Part shown: positions 1 through 7,897 of the stretch, piece by piece
Numbering within the stretch: the first letter of the stretch is position 1
Layout of the letters: each line of letters starts with the position of its first letter
Source of the DNA: an uncultured Eubacteriales bacterium
Lineage (GTDB): Bacteria > Bacillota > Clostridia > Oscillospirales > Acutalibacteraceae
Length of the DNA stretch: 23,041 nucleotides
Assembly: GCA_900321195.1 (NCBI GenBank)
Contig: ONVG01000003.1
Coordinates: 1-23,041 of the forward strand
Reading direction: 5' to 3'
Made by a program: the position numbers and the translations under genes
Notes under the pieces: model-generated
Seen by the model: only the letters and a program-made list of their open reading frames with translations
What the model was told of the DNA's origin: nothing
The model's database searches: none

Positions 1-65
1 AGATTTCGGAAATGTTATTTTTGACAAAATTCTATTTTATTATTGAAAGTTTTGCTTCAACATGT

Positions 66-94
66 TAGAATGGTAATACATTTTATGATAAAAT
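66..94 (+). promoter_or_regulatory. Possible promoter of the antiporter gene
   Basis: A TAAAAT -10-like box (89-94) lies 44 bases before the start codon, with a poor -35 (TAGAAT, 66-71) at 17-base spacing. The -10 overlaps a 7-bp inverted repeat with one central base (80-94, ATTTTAT-g-ATAAAAT). A TTGACA at 21-26 has no good -10 at the right distance. The assignment is tentative. Confidence 0.3.
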
Positions 95-137
95 AGTGTT
101 TGTTTTGTCAATATCAAACATGAAATGAGGTAAAACA

Positions 138-1877
138 ATGGCTGAAAAGAAAGCTAAGAACAAGCCGGCGGCAAAGTCTGAGAAAAATACTGCTGCTGCG
201 GCAAAAAGCAAAAGCATGGATATCATTAAAAATCTGATATTCATAGGTGTTGTTTTGGTGTACATAATAATATGCTGCATACAGACACCGATAACAAGCG
301 CCGTACATATGGACGGTGAAACCGCTGTAGGCTCAATGTGGTCGCTGCTTCCTCCGACAATCGCAATAGGTCTTGCGCTTATGACCAAAGAGGTATATTC
401 CTCACTGTTTATAGGAATACTTTCAGGCGCAGTGATCGCGGCTATATCTTACGGAACAGGCTTTGAAGGCTTTATGGGATATGTCGTAAACGACGGTCTT
501 ATAAAGAATGTAGCAGACTCATATAATGTCGGAATACTTATATTCCTTGTTGTGCTCGGCGCTATAGTCGTGCTTATGAACAAGGCAGGCGGCAGCCGCG
601 CATACGGCGAATGGGCTGCAAAGCATATCAAAACACGCAAGGGCGCATGTATATCAACATTCGTGCTTGGCGCGCTGATATTTGTCGATGACTATTTCAA
701 CTGTCTTACGGTAGGCTCTGTAATGCGTCCCGTTACGGATAAGCATAAAGTATCACGCTCAAAGCTTGCCTATCTCATAGACGCCACAGCAGCTCCTATA
801 TGTATAATAGCTCCCATATCCTCATGGGCTGCGGCAGTAAGCGGTACTGTTGAGGGCGTTAACGGTATACAGCTCTTTATAAGCACTATCCCCTACAACC
901 TTTATGCGCTCCTTACGCTCATCATGGTAATATTCATAGCTCTTTCAGGCGTTGATTACGGCCCTATGAAAACACATGAACTGAATGCTGCAAACGGCGA
1001 CCTTTTCACGACAAGAAACAGCGTATATCCGAAGGATGACGCTCCTTCAACATCCAAAGGAAAGGTCATAGACCTTATTTTGCCCGTTGTACTTCTGATA
1101 TGTCTTTGTACTTTAGGAATGCTCTATACAGGCGGACTTTTCAAGGGCGAAAATATCATGGATGCATTTGCAAACTGTGATGCTTCCTACGGCCTTTCAC
1201 TCGGCTCCATAGGAACTCTCATACTTGTAATAGGCTACTACATGTTAAGAGGCGTACTCAAATTCAACGAATGCATGGATTCGATAGTTGCAGGCTTCAA
1301 GCAGATGGTTCCTGCAATACTCATACTTGTATTTGCATGGACACTCAAAACTATGACAAGCACCCTCGGCGCAAGCGAATATGTAAGAGGAATAGTTGAA
1401 AGCGCTACAGCCGTTCAGATACTCCTTCCCGTACTTCTCTTCCTCGTCGCTCTTGGTCTTTCCTTTGCAACAGGCACATCATGGGGAACATTCGGCATAC
1501 TTATCCCGATAGTAACAGGCGTATTCCAGAGCCAGCTCGTTAACGCTGCCGAAACAGGAATACCTTCAATGGTGATCATCTGCATTTCAGCATGTCTTGC
1601 AGGCGCAGTATGCGGCGACCACTGCTCACCGATATCAGATACCACTATCATGGCTTCAACAGGCGCACAGTGCGACCACGTTAACCATGTATCGACTCAG
1701 CTTCCGTATGCAATGACTGTTGCTGCTGTCTCGGCAGTAGGATACCTTATTTCCGGCTTTATACAGAACGTATTTGCAGTTCTTGGAATTTCCATAGTTC
1801 TTATGATAGCAACACTTTTCGTTATAAAGCTTCTTAATGACAGGAAACAGAAAGCTGTAGTGAATGATAAAAAATAA
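138..1877 (+). CDS. NhaC-family Na+/H+ antiporter
   Basis: Inner-membrane secondary transporter of the NhaC type, expected to exchange Na+ for protons (or, in some relatives, organic acids or amino acids). The 579-residue protein starts with a Lys/Ala-rich cytosolic tail (residues 1-28), followed by many hydrophobic segments from residue 30 to about 570. Two signature blocks are visible: FVDDYFNCLTVGS near 182-194, and GDHCSPISDT at 493-502, the ordinary hallmarks of this family. Length fits NhaC-like proteins, which are often longer than classical NhaC. The start is supported by GAGG at 127-130, seven bases before ATG. It stands alone: a strong terminator follows immediately, and the next gene has its own promoter. 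Substrate cannot be decided from sequence; proton/sodium exchange is the family default. Confidence 0.88.
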   Translation: MAEKKAKNKPAAKSEKNTAAAAKSKSMDIIKNLIFIGVVLVYIIICCIQTPITSAVHMDGETAVGSMWSLLPPTIAIGLALMTKEVYSSLFIGILSGAVIAAISYGTGFEGFMGYVVNDGLIKNVADSYNVGILIFLVVLGAIVVLMNKAGGSRAYGEWAAKHIKTRKGACISTFVLGALIFVDDYFNCLTVGSVMRPVTDKHKVSRSKLAYLIDATAAPICIIAPISSWAAAVSGTVEGVNGIQLFISTIPYNLYALLTLIMVIFIALSGVDYGPMKTHELNAANGDLFTTRNSVYPKDDAPSTSKGKVIDLILPVVLLICLCTLGMLYTGGLFKGENIMDAFANCDASYGLSLGSIGTLILVIGYYMLRGVLKFNECMDSIVAGFKQMVPAILILVFAWTLKTMTSTLGASEYVRGIVESATAVQILLPVLLFLVALGLSFATGTSWGTFGILIPIVTGVFQSQLVNAAETGIPSMVIICISACLAGAVCGDHCSPISDTTIMASTGAQCDHVNHVSTQLPYAMTVAAVSAVGYLISGFIQNVFAVLGISIVLMIATLFVIKLLNDRKQKAVVNDKK

Positions 1878-1884
1878 CAGATTG

Positions 1885-1924
1885 CGGCTGTCCTTGACAA
1901 AACAAGGGCAGCCGTGATTTTTTT
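1885..1924 (+). terminator. Intrinsic terminator of the antiporter gene
   Basis: A 12-bp stem (CGGCTGTCCTTG at 1885-1896 with CAAGGGCAGCCG at 1903-1914, one G-U pair) and a six-base loop are followed after three bases by seven T (1918-1924). It begins eight bases after the stop codon. Confidence 0.92.
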
Positions 1925-1993
1925 CAGGAAAATCTTGCTATGTGATTTTTAACGGCGCTTACGGAAAAGTTGCATAAAAATGTAAAAAATATA

Positions 1994-2022
1994 TTGAAAG
2001 TTTTGAAAACATGTACTATAAT
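1994..2022 (+). promoter_or_regulatory. glgA promoter
   Basis: TTGAAA (1994-1999), a 17-base spacer and a perfect TATAAT (2017-2022) predict a transcript start near 2029. That lies downstream of the in-frame ATG at 1970, which therefore cannot be the used start codon of glgA. Confidence 0.8.
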
Positions 2023-2046
2023 AAAAAAAGAGTATTGTAGGAAATT

Positions 2047-2067
2047 ATTCATAATGAATTATGAATT
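2047..2067 (+). repeat. Short AT-rich repeat in the glgA leader
   Basis: ATTCAT-a-ATGAAT forms a small palindrome (2047-2059), and ATGAATT is tandemly duplicated (2054-2060, 2061-2067). It sits in the predicted 5' leader. It resembles short interspersed intergenic repeats, but one copy in a window cannot prove that. Confidence 0.4.
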
Positions 2068-2110
2068 ATATACCGTGCATTGCTTGAATTTAAAGAACGG
2101 AGATAAGATC

Positions 2111-3565
2111 ATGAGAAACATTCTGTTTATTGCGTCCGAATGCTATCCGTTTATAAAAACGGGCGGTCTTGCCGATGTAGTCGGAGCGCTGCCAAAAATG
2201 CTGAATAAAGATGAATTTGATGTTCGTGTTGTTATACCTAAATATATGTGTATACCGTGGGAATATCGTCAGCATTTCAATTATGTTACAAGCTTCTATA
2301 TGGATCTTGGTTATCTTCCTGACCACAAGTATGTTGGTATAATGGAATATTACCACGAGGGCATCCACTATTATTTCGTTGATAATGAGGGCTATTTCGG
2401 CGGAGATACTCCTTACACAAATGATCTTAAATGGGATATAGAGCGCTTTACATTCTTCAGTAAGGCTGCACTTGCTATACTTCCCGTTGTAGGCTTCCGT
2501 CCCGATATAATCCACTGCCATGACTGGCAGGCTGCTCTTGCTCCTGTATTCCTCAGAACTCTTTTCAGGGATAACAGCTTCTTCTGGGGCACAAAGAGCA
2601 TGATGACTATCCATAACCTTAAATTCCAGGGTATATGGGATATAAAGACTTTCCGTCAGTTCACGGCTTTCCCGGAGTATGTTTTCACTCCCGAAAACAT
2701 GGAATACAAGTATGACGGAAATATGCTCAAGGCAGGTATCGTATTCTCGGATTACGTTACTACGGTAAGTGATACATACGCAGGCGAGATACAGCAGCCG
2801 TATTACGGTGAAGGTCTTGACGGTCTTATGCGTCATAAGAACAATAATCTTTGCGGTATCGTAAACGGTATTGACTATAACGTATATAACCCTGAGCATG
2901 ATATTCAGATATATGACCACTATACACCCGATACTTTCTATAAGAAGGTATTCAACAAGAGAGGCCTTCAGGAAGAGCTTGGTCTGCCTGTTGATGACAG
3001 CAAGTTTATGATAGGAATTATTTCCCGTCTTACCGACCAGAAGGGTCTTGACCTTGTTAATTTCGTTATCGAGCGTATAATCGACGAGCATACACAGTTC
3101 GTTGTTCTCGGAACAGGTGATGAGAAGTACGAGAATATGTTCAGACATTACCAGTGGAGATTCCCCGACAGAGTTTCCGCAAATATCTACTATTCCGATA
3201 ACAGAGCGCATAAGCTCTATGCAGCAGCAGACGCTATGCTCATGCCTTCACGCTTTGAGCCTTGCGGTCTTACACAGCTTATAGCTCTCAGATACGGCAC
3301 AGTGCCGATAGTTCGTGAAACAGGCGGACTTAAAGATACAGTTCAGCCTTACAACTGGGTAGAAAATACAGGTACAGGCTTCTCGTTCGCAAACTACAAT
3401 GCTGATGAGATGCTCAACTCCATCAACTATGCAAAGACTGTATACTTCACAGAAAAAGACCGCTGGCATGATATCGCTGTAAGAGGCATGAGAATGGACT
3501 ACTCATGGAACAACTCTGCAAGAAGATATGAAGACCTCTACCGCTATGTAATGAGCTGGTGGTGA
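2111..3565 (+). CDS. glgA: Glycogen synthase (ADP-glucose type)
   Basis: GT5 starch/glycogen synthase that transfers glucose from ADP-glucose to the non-reducing end of an alpha-1,4-glucan in the cytoplasm. The 484-residue length matches bacterial GlgA. The N-terminal KTGGLADV motif (residues 16-23) is the ADP-glucose-binding signature. The C-terminal domain carries SRFEPCGLTQ (380-389) and RETGGL, the retaining-GT nucleotide-sugar pocket with its conserved Glu. The start at 2111 is chosen because GGAG lies at 2099-2102, eight bases upstream, because the family N-terminus MRNILFIASE begins there, and because the promoter lies downstream of the in-frame ATG at 1970. No other glg genes (branching enzyme, ADP-glucose pyrophosphorylase, phosphorylase) are adjacent, so it is a stand-alone transcription unit ending at a shared terminator. 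Confidence 0.95.
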   Translation: MRNILFIASECYPFIKTGGLADVVGALPKMLNKDEFDVRVVIPKYMCIPWEYRQHFNYVTSFYMDLGYLPDHKYVGIMEYYHEGIHYYFVDNEGYFGGDTPYTNDLKWDIERFTFFSKAALAILPVVGFRPDIIHCHDWQAALAPVFLRTLFRDNSFFWGTKSMMTIHNLKFQGIWDIKTFRQFTAFPEYVFTPENMEYKYDGNMLKAGIVFSDYVTTVSDTYAGEIQQPYYGEGLDGLMRHKNNNLCGIVNGIDYNVYNPEHDIQIYDHYTPDTFYKKVFNKRGLQEELGLPVDDSKFMIGIISRLTDQKGLDLVNFVIERIIDEHTQFVVLGTGDEKYENMFRHYQWRFPDRVSANIYYSDNRAHKLYAAADAMLMPSRFEPCGLTQLIALRYGTVPIVRETGGLKDTVQPYNWVENTGTGFSFANYNADEMLNSINYAKTVYFTEKDRWHDIAVRGMRMDYSWNNSARRYEDLYRYVMSWW

Positions 3566-3598
3566 TGAGCCTGCTCCTCAAAAAATAAAAAGCAAAAC

Positions 3599-3637
3599 AC
3601 AGCCATGGTGACCGGATAAGTCATCATGGCTGTTATT
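3599..3637. terminator. Bidirectional terminator between glgA and the ACT gene
   Basis: A 13-bp stem (ACAGCCATGGTGA at 3599-3611 with TCATCATGGCTGT at 3621-3633, one G-U pair). On the minus strand it is followed by a T-rich tract (complement of 3579-3597), so it should terminate the minus operon well. The plus-strand tail (TTATTATTAT) is weaker. Confidence 0.75.
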
Positions 3638-3677
3638 ATTATGCCGAAATATTAAATTTTGTCTTTTAGCTGAACTG

Positions 3678-4109
3678 TCAGAAATTAACGATATCCGATT
3701 CCTGAAGGAGAGTTATGCCGTTTTCGACAAGTATCTTCTCGGCAGCTTCGTTGTCGGCAACACGGAGAACAACTGATGCATTTTTCTTTGCTACTGCAAT
3801 AAATGCATACATATACTCGATGTTTATATTGTACCTCGCAAGAATTTTTACTACCTTGGCAAGTGAACCGGGCTCGTCAGGTATTGAAACACCTACTACC
3901 TGTGTTATCGATACAAAACATCCCGATGATTCAAGCGCTTCCTTTGCTTTGTCAGGGTCTGTAACGATAAGTCTGAAAATACCGAAGTCCTGAGTATCTG
4001 CAACGCTCATTGCCCTTATGTCAATGCCCGCAGTAGCTATGGCGTCGGTTATCGTCACCAGCTTGCCTTCCTTGTTCTCTACAAAAATTGAGATCTGCTT
4101 TACTGCCAT
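3678..4109 (-). CDS. Tandem ACT-domain protein
   Basis: Small cytoplasmic protein (143 residues) made of two ACT modules, about residues 3-65 and 70-140, with no enzyme domain. ACT domains bind small ligands, most often amino acids. This stand-alone double-ACT type commonly neighbours phenylacetate-CoA ligase and indolepyruvate oxidoreductase genes, as it does here. It is the last gene of the minus operon, 32 bases after the upstream ligase, with a strong AAAGGAGGA ribosome site. A role as an aromatic amino acid sensor or allosteric partner for the ligases or IorAB is inference from context; the ligand is not visible from sequence. The gene ends about 45 bases before the bidirectional terminator. 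Confidence 0.85.
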   Translation of the reverse strand: MAVKQISIFVENKEGKLVTITDAIATAGIDIRAMSVADTQDFGIFRLIVTDPDKAKEALESSGCFVSITQVVGVSIPDEPGSLAKVVKILARYNINIEYMYAFIAVAKKNASVVLRVADNEAAEKILVENGITLLQESDIVNF

Positions 4110-4141
4110 GATAATGTCCTCCTTTGTATTGTTTTATTTTA

Positions 4142-5470
4142 TCATATGTTTATTCCTAAACGCTTACGGTTGTCGATAATTCTTACAGCCTTGCCTTCCG
4201 AACGTGTTATGCTCTTAGGCGCAAGAAGATGTATTTTCGGGCTTATTCCGAGCATTGTTTTCATAGCAGACTGGAGCTTCTTTTCCTTGCCGGTTATAAC
4301 ATTCGGAATATCCGCAAAATCTTCGGGATTCATCTCTACATTGATATCAAATGTATCGGTGTTGTTTACTCTGTCAATGATTATCTGATAGTTAGCCGCA
4401 TAGCCGCAGTTGAGAAGAACTGTTTCTATCTGGCTTGGGAATACGTTAACGCCTCTTATTATCATCATATCATCCGAACGTCCCAAAGGCTTTGTCATTC
4501 TTATGAATGTTCTGCCGCAGGAGCATTTCTCACGGGAAAGGATACAGATATCTCTTGTGCGGTAACGAAGGAGCGGGAAAGCTTCCTTATCAAGTGATGT
4601 GAATACAAGCTCGCCCTTTGAGCCTACAGGGAGTACTTCCTCTGTATTCGGGTCGATTATCTCAGCTATGAAGTGGTCCTCGTTGACGTGCATTCCTTTC
4701 TGTTCCTCGCATTCAAATGCTACGCCCGGACCGCTCAGCTCGGTAAGACCGTAAATATCATAAGCCTTTATGCCGAGATTTTTCTCGATATCCCTTCTCA
4801 TTTCCTCTGTCCAGGGCTCTGCGCCGAAAATGCCTGCCTTGAGCTTGTTGTCCTCCGGCTTATATCCCTTTTCTTTGAGTGTTTCGCCTATATATGCAGC
4901 GTATGACGGAGTACAGCAAAGTACTGTGGAATTAAGATCCATCATAAACTGTATCTGTCTTTCGGTGTTGCCGCTGGACATTGGGAGCGTAAGGCTTCCT
5001 ACCTTGTGTGAACCGCCGTGAAGTCCTGCGCCGCCTGTAAAAAGTCCGTAGCCGTAGCATACCTGACATACATCATCATTTGTAACGCCTGCCGCTGTAA
5101 GAGCGCGGGCACAGCATTCTTCCCAAAGGTCAACGTCATTCTGTGTGTAGAATGCAACTACACGCTTTCCTGTTGTACCTGATGTTGAATGTATGCGGAC
5201 GCAGTTCTTTATATCCGTTGCAAGAAGTCCGTAGGGATATGCTTCACGCAGATCATCCTTTTTGATGAACGGGAGCTTATGAAGGTCGTCTACACCTTTG
5301 ATATCCTCCGGCTTTACGCCCTTTTTATCCATTAGCTCACGATAATATGCGACATTCTCATAGACATATTTTACCTGCTTTACAAGCTTTTCACTCTGGA
5401 GCTTTTTTATATTCTCAACGGGCATCGTCTCATATTCGGGCTGAAAGTACCTTTTTTCCTTCGTTTCCAT
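4142..5470 (-). CDS. paaK: Phenylacetate-CoA ligase (second copy in the operon)
   Basis: AMP-forming ligase of the adenylate-forming (ANL) superfamily that converts an arylacetate plus ATP and CoA into aryl-acetyl-CoA. Its 442 residues are typical of PaaK. The phosphate-binding loop STSGTTGK is at residues 95-102. YGLTELSGPG and the later RYRTRD and DDMMIIRGVNVFP blocks are standard PaaK motifs. A CSCGRTF motif, seen in anaerobic PaaK relatives and possibly metal-binding, precedes the C-terminal domain. It lies 29 bases downstream of iorB and 32 bases upstream of the ACT gene. The ribosome site (AAGGTG) is moderate. It is a clear paralogue of the ligase at 7898-9208. Whether the natural substrate is phenylacetate, indoleacetate or 4-hydroxyphenylacetate cannot be told here. 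Confidence 0.92.
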   Translation of the reverse strand: METKEKRYFQPEYETMPVENIKKLQSEKLVKQVKYVYENVAYYRELMDKKGVKPEDIKGVDDLHKLPFIKKDDLREAYPYGLLATDIKNCVRIHSTSGTTGKRVVAFYTQNDVDLWEECCARALTAAGVTNDDVCQVCYGYGLFTGGAGLHGGSHKVGSLTLPMSSGNTERQIQFMMDLNSTVLCCTPSYAAYIGETLKEKGYKPEDNKLKAGIFGAEPWTEEMRRDIEKNLGIKAYDIYGLTELSGPGVAFECEEQKGMHVNEDHFIAEIIDPNTEEVLPVGSKGELVFTSLDKEAFPLLRYRTRDICILSREKCSCGRTFIRMTKPLGRSDDMMIIRGVNVFPSQIETVLLNCGYAANYQIIIDRVNNTDTFDINVEMNPEDFADIPNVITGKEKKLQSAMKTMLGISPKIHLLAPKSITRSEGKAVRIIDNRKRLGINI

Positions 5471-5499
5471 TTTTTATCACACCTTATTTAATTGTTGAT

Positions 5500-6069
5500 T
5501 TACTTGTTGTATCCTAAGCTGAACGCTTTCTTGTTTATTTCTATAAAATTCGGCTTTACTATCTTTTCTATTGCTGCTTCCCACTTTTCATAGGGGATAT
5601 CAAAATATTTTGCAAGTCTGCCCATGAGGACTATATTACAAGCCTTTGCAGAGCCTGCCTCTGATGCAAGCGCAAGAGCGTCTATATCGTCAACATTAAC
5701 GCCCTTAGCCTTCATCTCATCAAGTACGCCTTCGGGATATGATTCATTTCCGATTATAACAGGCATAGGGTCTATCTGCTGGGTATTTACTATGACAGTG
5801 CCGCCCTTTTTGAGATCCTTTATATATCTTGCGGCTTCAAGCTTTTCAAAGCTTACTATGAAGTCAGCCTCTCCCTCTTCGATTATCGGAGAATATACGT
5901 TTTCACCGAACTTAACGTATGTTACAACAGAACCGCCTCTCTGGCTCATTCCGTGTACCTCGCTTACTTTAACGTCAAAGCCTTCATCAACAAGAAGTCT
6001 GCCCAAAAGCTTTGAAGCAAGCAGAGAGCCCTGACCGCCAACGCCTACGATCATAATATTTTTTGTCAT
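5500..6069 (-). CDS. iorB: Indolepyruvate ferredoxin oxidoreductase, beta subunit
   Basis: Gamma-type (POR_N-like) subunit of the arylpyruvate:ferredoxin oxidoreductase, 189 residues, the normal IorB length. It contains GVGGQGS at residues 9-15 and VHGMSQRGGSV at 38-48, conserved in 2-oxoacid:ferredoxin oxidoreductase gamma subunits. It pairs with IorA to interconvert arylpyruvate + CoA with aryl-acetyl-CoA + CO2, using ferredoxin. The start codon lies one base after the iorA stop (TAA-T-ATG), with GAGGTAGAG inside the end of iorA as ribosome site, so the two subunits are translationally coupled. Confidence 0.95.
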   Translation of the reverse strand: MTKNIMIVGVGGQGSLLASKLLGRLLVDEGFDVKVSEVHGMSQRGGSVVTYVKFGENVYSPIIEEGEADFIVSFEKLEAARYIKDLKKGGTVIVNTQQIDPMPVIIGNESYPEGVLDEMKAKGVNVDDIDALALASEAGSAKACNIVLMGRLAKYFDIPYEKWEAAIEKIVKPNFIEINKKAFSLGYNK

Positions 6070-6070
6070 A

Positions 6071-7810
6071 TTACTCTACCTCACTTTCAAATGCATCAAA
6101 CGGACAAAGACCTGCACATACGCCGCAGCCGATACAAAGTGTATTGTCGATAACAGCGTGACCGTCCCTGAATGATATTGCAGGACATCCGAACTTCATG
6201 CAGCGCTTGCATCCGCGGCATTTTTCCTTATTGATGTGAAGCGGCTTTTTCGGCTTTACATACTTGAGAAGTACACAGGGTCTGCGTGAGATGATAACAG
6301 AAGGCTCGTTCTTTGCAAGCTCCTCTTTTACGACTTTCTCGCATTCCTCAAGATCATACGGGTCTACAACTCTTACGGAATTTATTCCTACAGATCTGCA
6401 AAGGCTTTCAAGATCTACCTTTCCGGCAGGGTCGCCCTTTATGTTAAGACCGGTCGTCGGATTCTGCTGATGACCTGTCATACCTGTTATTGAGTTGTCA
6501 AGTATGATAACGGTAGAGTTAGACTGGTTATATGCTATATTTATAAGACCTGTAACACCCGAATGCATAAAGGTAGAGTCACCTATAACACATACTGTCT
6601 TGTTTTCCGTTTCACTCTGACCTGCCTTGTTATAGCCGTGAAGTCCCGAAACGGATGCGCCCATGCAAAGAGTCATATCAAGCGCATTGAGCGGCGGCAT
6701 TGAGCCAAGAGTATAACAGCCGATATCTCCGAGTACTGTTATCTTGTTCTTTGCAAGAACATAGTACATTCCTCTGTGAGGACATCCTGCACACATCATA
6801 GGCGGTCTTACGGGAATGCTTGTTTCAAGAGATACATTTTCCTTGTCTTCAAGACCGAAAGCCTTGGCTATAGTTTTCTGTGAGAACTCGCCAAGCATCG
6901 AGAACATTTCCTTGCCGGTAACTTCAACGCCTATCATTTTGCAGTGAGTTTCGATGATCGGGTCAAGCTCTTCTATAACATACACCTTGCCGACTTTAGC
7001 TGCAAAATCCTGTATAAGCTTTACAGGCAGCGGATTTACCATACCCAATTTAAGTACGGGAACAGTATTTCCGAATACCTCTTTTACATACTGATATGAT
7101 GTAGATGAAGTTATGATACCGAAATCCCTGCTTCCGTCGCCGTCCTCTGCTCTGTTGAGCGGAGATGTTTCGGCATATTCCGTGAGCTTTCTTGTTCTCT
7201 CCTCAACAAAGGGATGACGTGCTATAGCATTTGCAGGAGCCATTATATATTTTTTCGGATTCTTGACATATTCCTTTGTCACTTCAACTCTTTCGCCCTT
7301 TTCTACTATGCTCTGAGAGTGAGCGACACGTGTACACATTTTTATAAAAACAGGAGTATCGAATTCCTCGGATATCTCATAGGCTGTTTTCGCAAAATCG
7401 AGAGCTTCCTGAGAATCCGACGGTTCAAGCATAGGCACCTTTGCAGCTACGGCATAATGACGTGAATCCTGCTCGTTCTGAGATGAGTGCATACCCGGGT
7501 CATCTGCAACGCATATTACCATACCTGCATTAACGCCCGTATATGACATAGTAAAGAGCGGGTCGGCTGCAACATTAAGTCCGACATGCTTCATACAACA
7601 GGCTGAGCGCTTTCCCCTGAGAGATGCGCCGAAAGCTGTTTCCATAGCTACCTTCTCATTAGGCGCCCACTCACAGTAAGCGTCATTGAATTTAGCGAAT
7701 TCTTCGGTTATTTCAGTACTCGGTGTACCGGGATAGCTTGAAATAACAGCGCATCCGGCCTCATAAAGACCTCTTGCCAGCGCAGCATTTCCTATCAAAA
7801 GTTCTTTCAT
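6071..7810 (-). CDS. iorA: Indolepyruvate ferredoxin oxidoreductase, alpha subunit
   Basis: Large, ThDP- and Fe-S-containing subunit, 579 residues. The pyrimidine-binding domain begins near SYPGTPSTEI (25-34). The C-terminal ThDP core includes MMCAGCPHRG (338-347) and GDST...DNS (410-440, the Mg-pyrophosphate motif). A ferredoxin-like tail carries eight Cys for two [4Fe-4S] clusters: C531, C534, C537, C542 with an atypical four-residue gap, and C559, C562, C565, C569. The reaction is arylpyruvate + CoA + oxidised ferredoxin to aryl-acetyl-CoA + CO2 + reduced ferredoxin; it is reversible, and anaerobes can run it as a reductive carboxylation. An AAGGTGG ribosome site precedes ATG. The gap to the upstream ligase is 87 bases, AT-rich, with GAATAAATAA twice and no terminator. 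Confidence 0.95.
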   Translation of the reverse strand: MKELLIGNAALARGLYEAGCAVISSYPGTPSTEITEEFAKFNDAYCEWAPNEKVAMETAFGASLRGKRSACCMKHVGLNVAADPLFTMSYTGVNAGMVICVADDPGMHSSQNEQDSRHYAVAAKVPMLEPSDSQEALDFAKTAYEISEEFDTPVFIKMCTRVAHSQSIVEKGERVEVTKEYVKNPKKYIMAPANAIARHPFVEERTRKLTEYAETSPLNRAEDGDGSRDFGIITSSTSYQYVKEVFGNTVPVLKLGMVNPLPVKLIQDFAAKVGKVYVIEELDPIIETHCKMIGVEVTGKEMFSMLGEFSQKTIAKAFGLEDKENVSLETSIPVRPPMMCAGCPHRGMYYVLAKNKITVLGDIGCYTLGSMPPLNALDMTLCMGASVSGLHGYNKAGQSETENKTVCVIGDSTFMHSGVTGLINIAYNQSNSTVIILDNSITGMTGHQQNPTTGLNIKGDPAGKVDLESLCRSVGINSVRVVDPYDLEECEKVVKEELAKNEPSVIISRRPCVLLKYVKPKKPLHINKEKCRGCKRCMKFGCPAISFRDGHAVIDNTLCIGCGVCAGLCPFDAFESEVE

Positions 7811-7897
7811 CTTTCTACCACCTTAAATAAATAATAAAGAATAAATAAGAACGAATAAATAATCATCTTATTTACGGTCGGGCTTTATATCGTAGCA

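Noticed and set aside
1970..2110. 47-codon N-terminal extension of glgA from the ATG at 1970
   Set aside because: The predicted promoter (1994-2022) is downstream of that ATG, the extension includes simple-repeat DNA, and the family N-terminus and a good ribosome site coincide with 2111.
2090..3211. Long open frame (373 codons) antisense to glgA
   Set aside because: It lies wholly over a clear glgA, has no recognisable domain, an odd Ile/Val/Tyr-rich composition typical of a shadow frame, and no promoter or ribosome site of its own.
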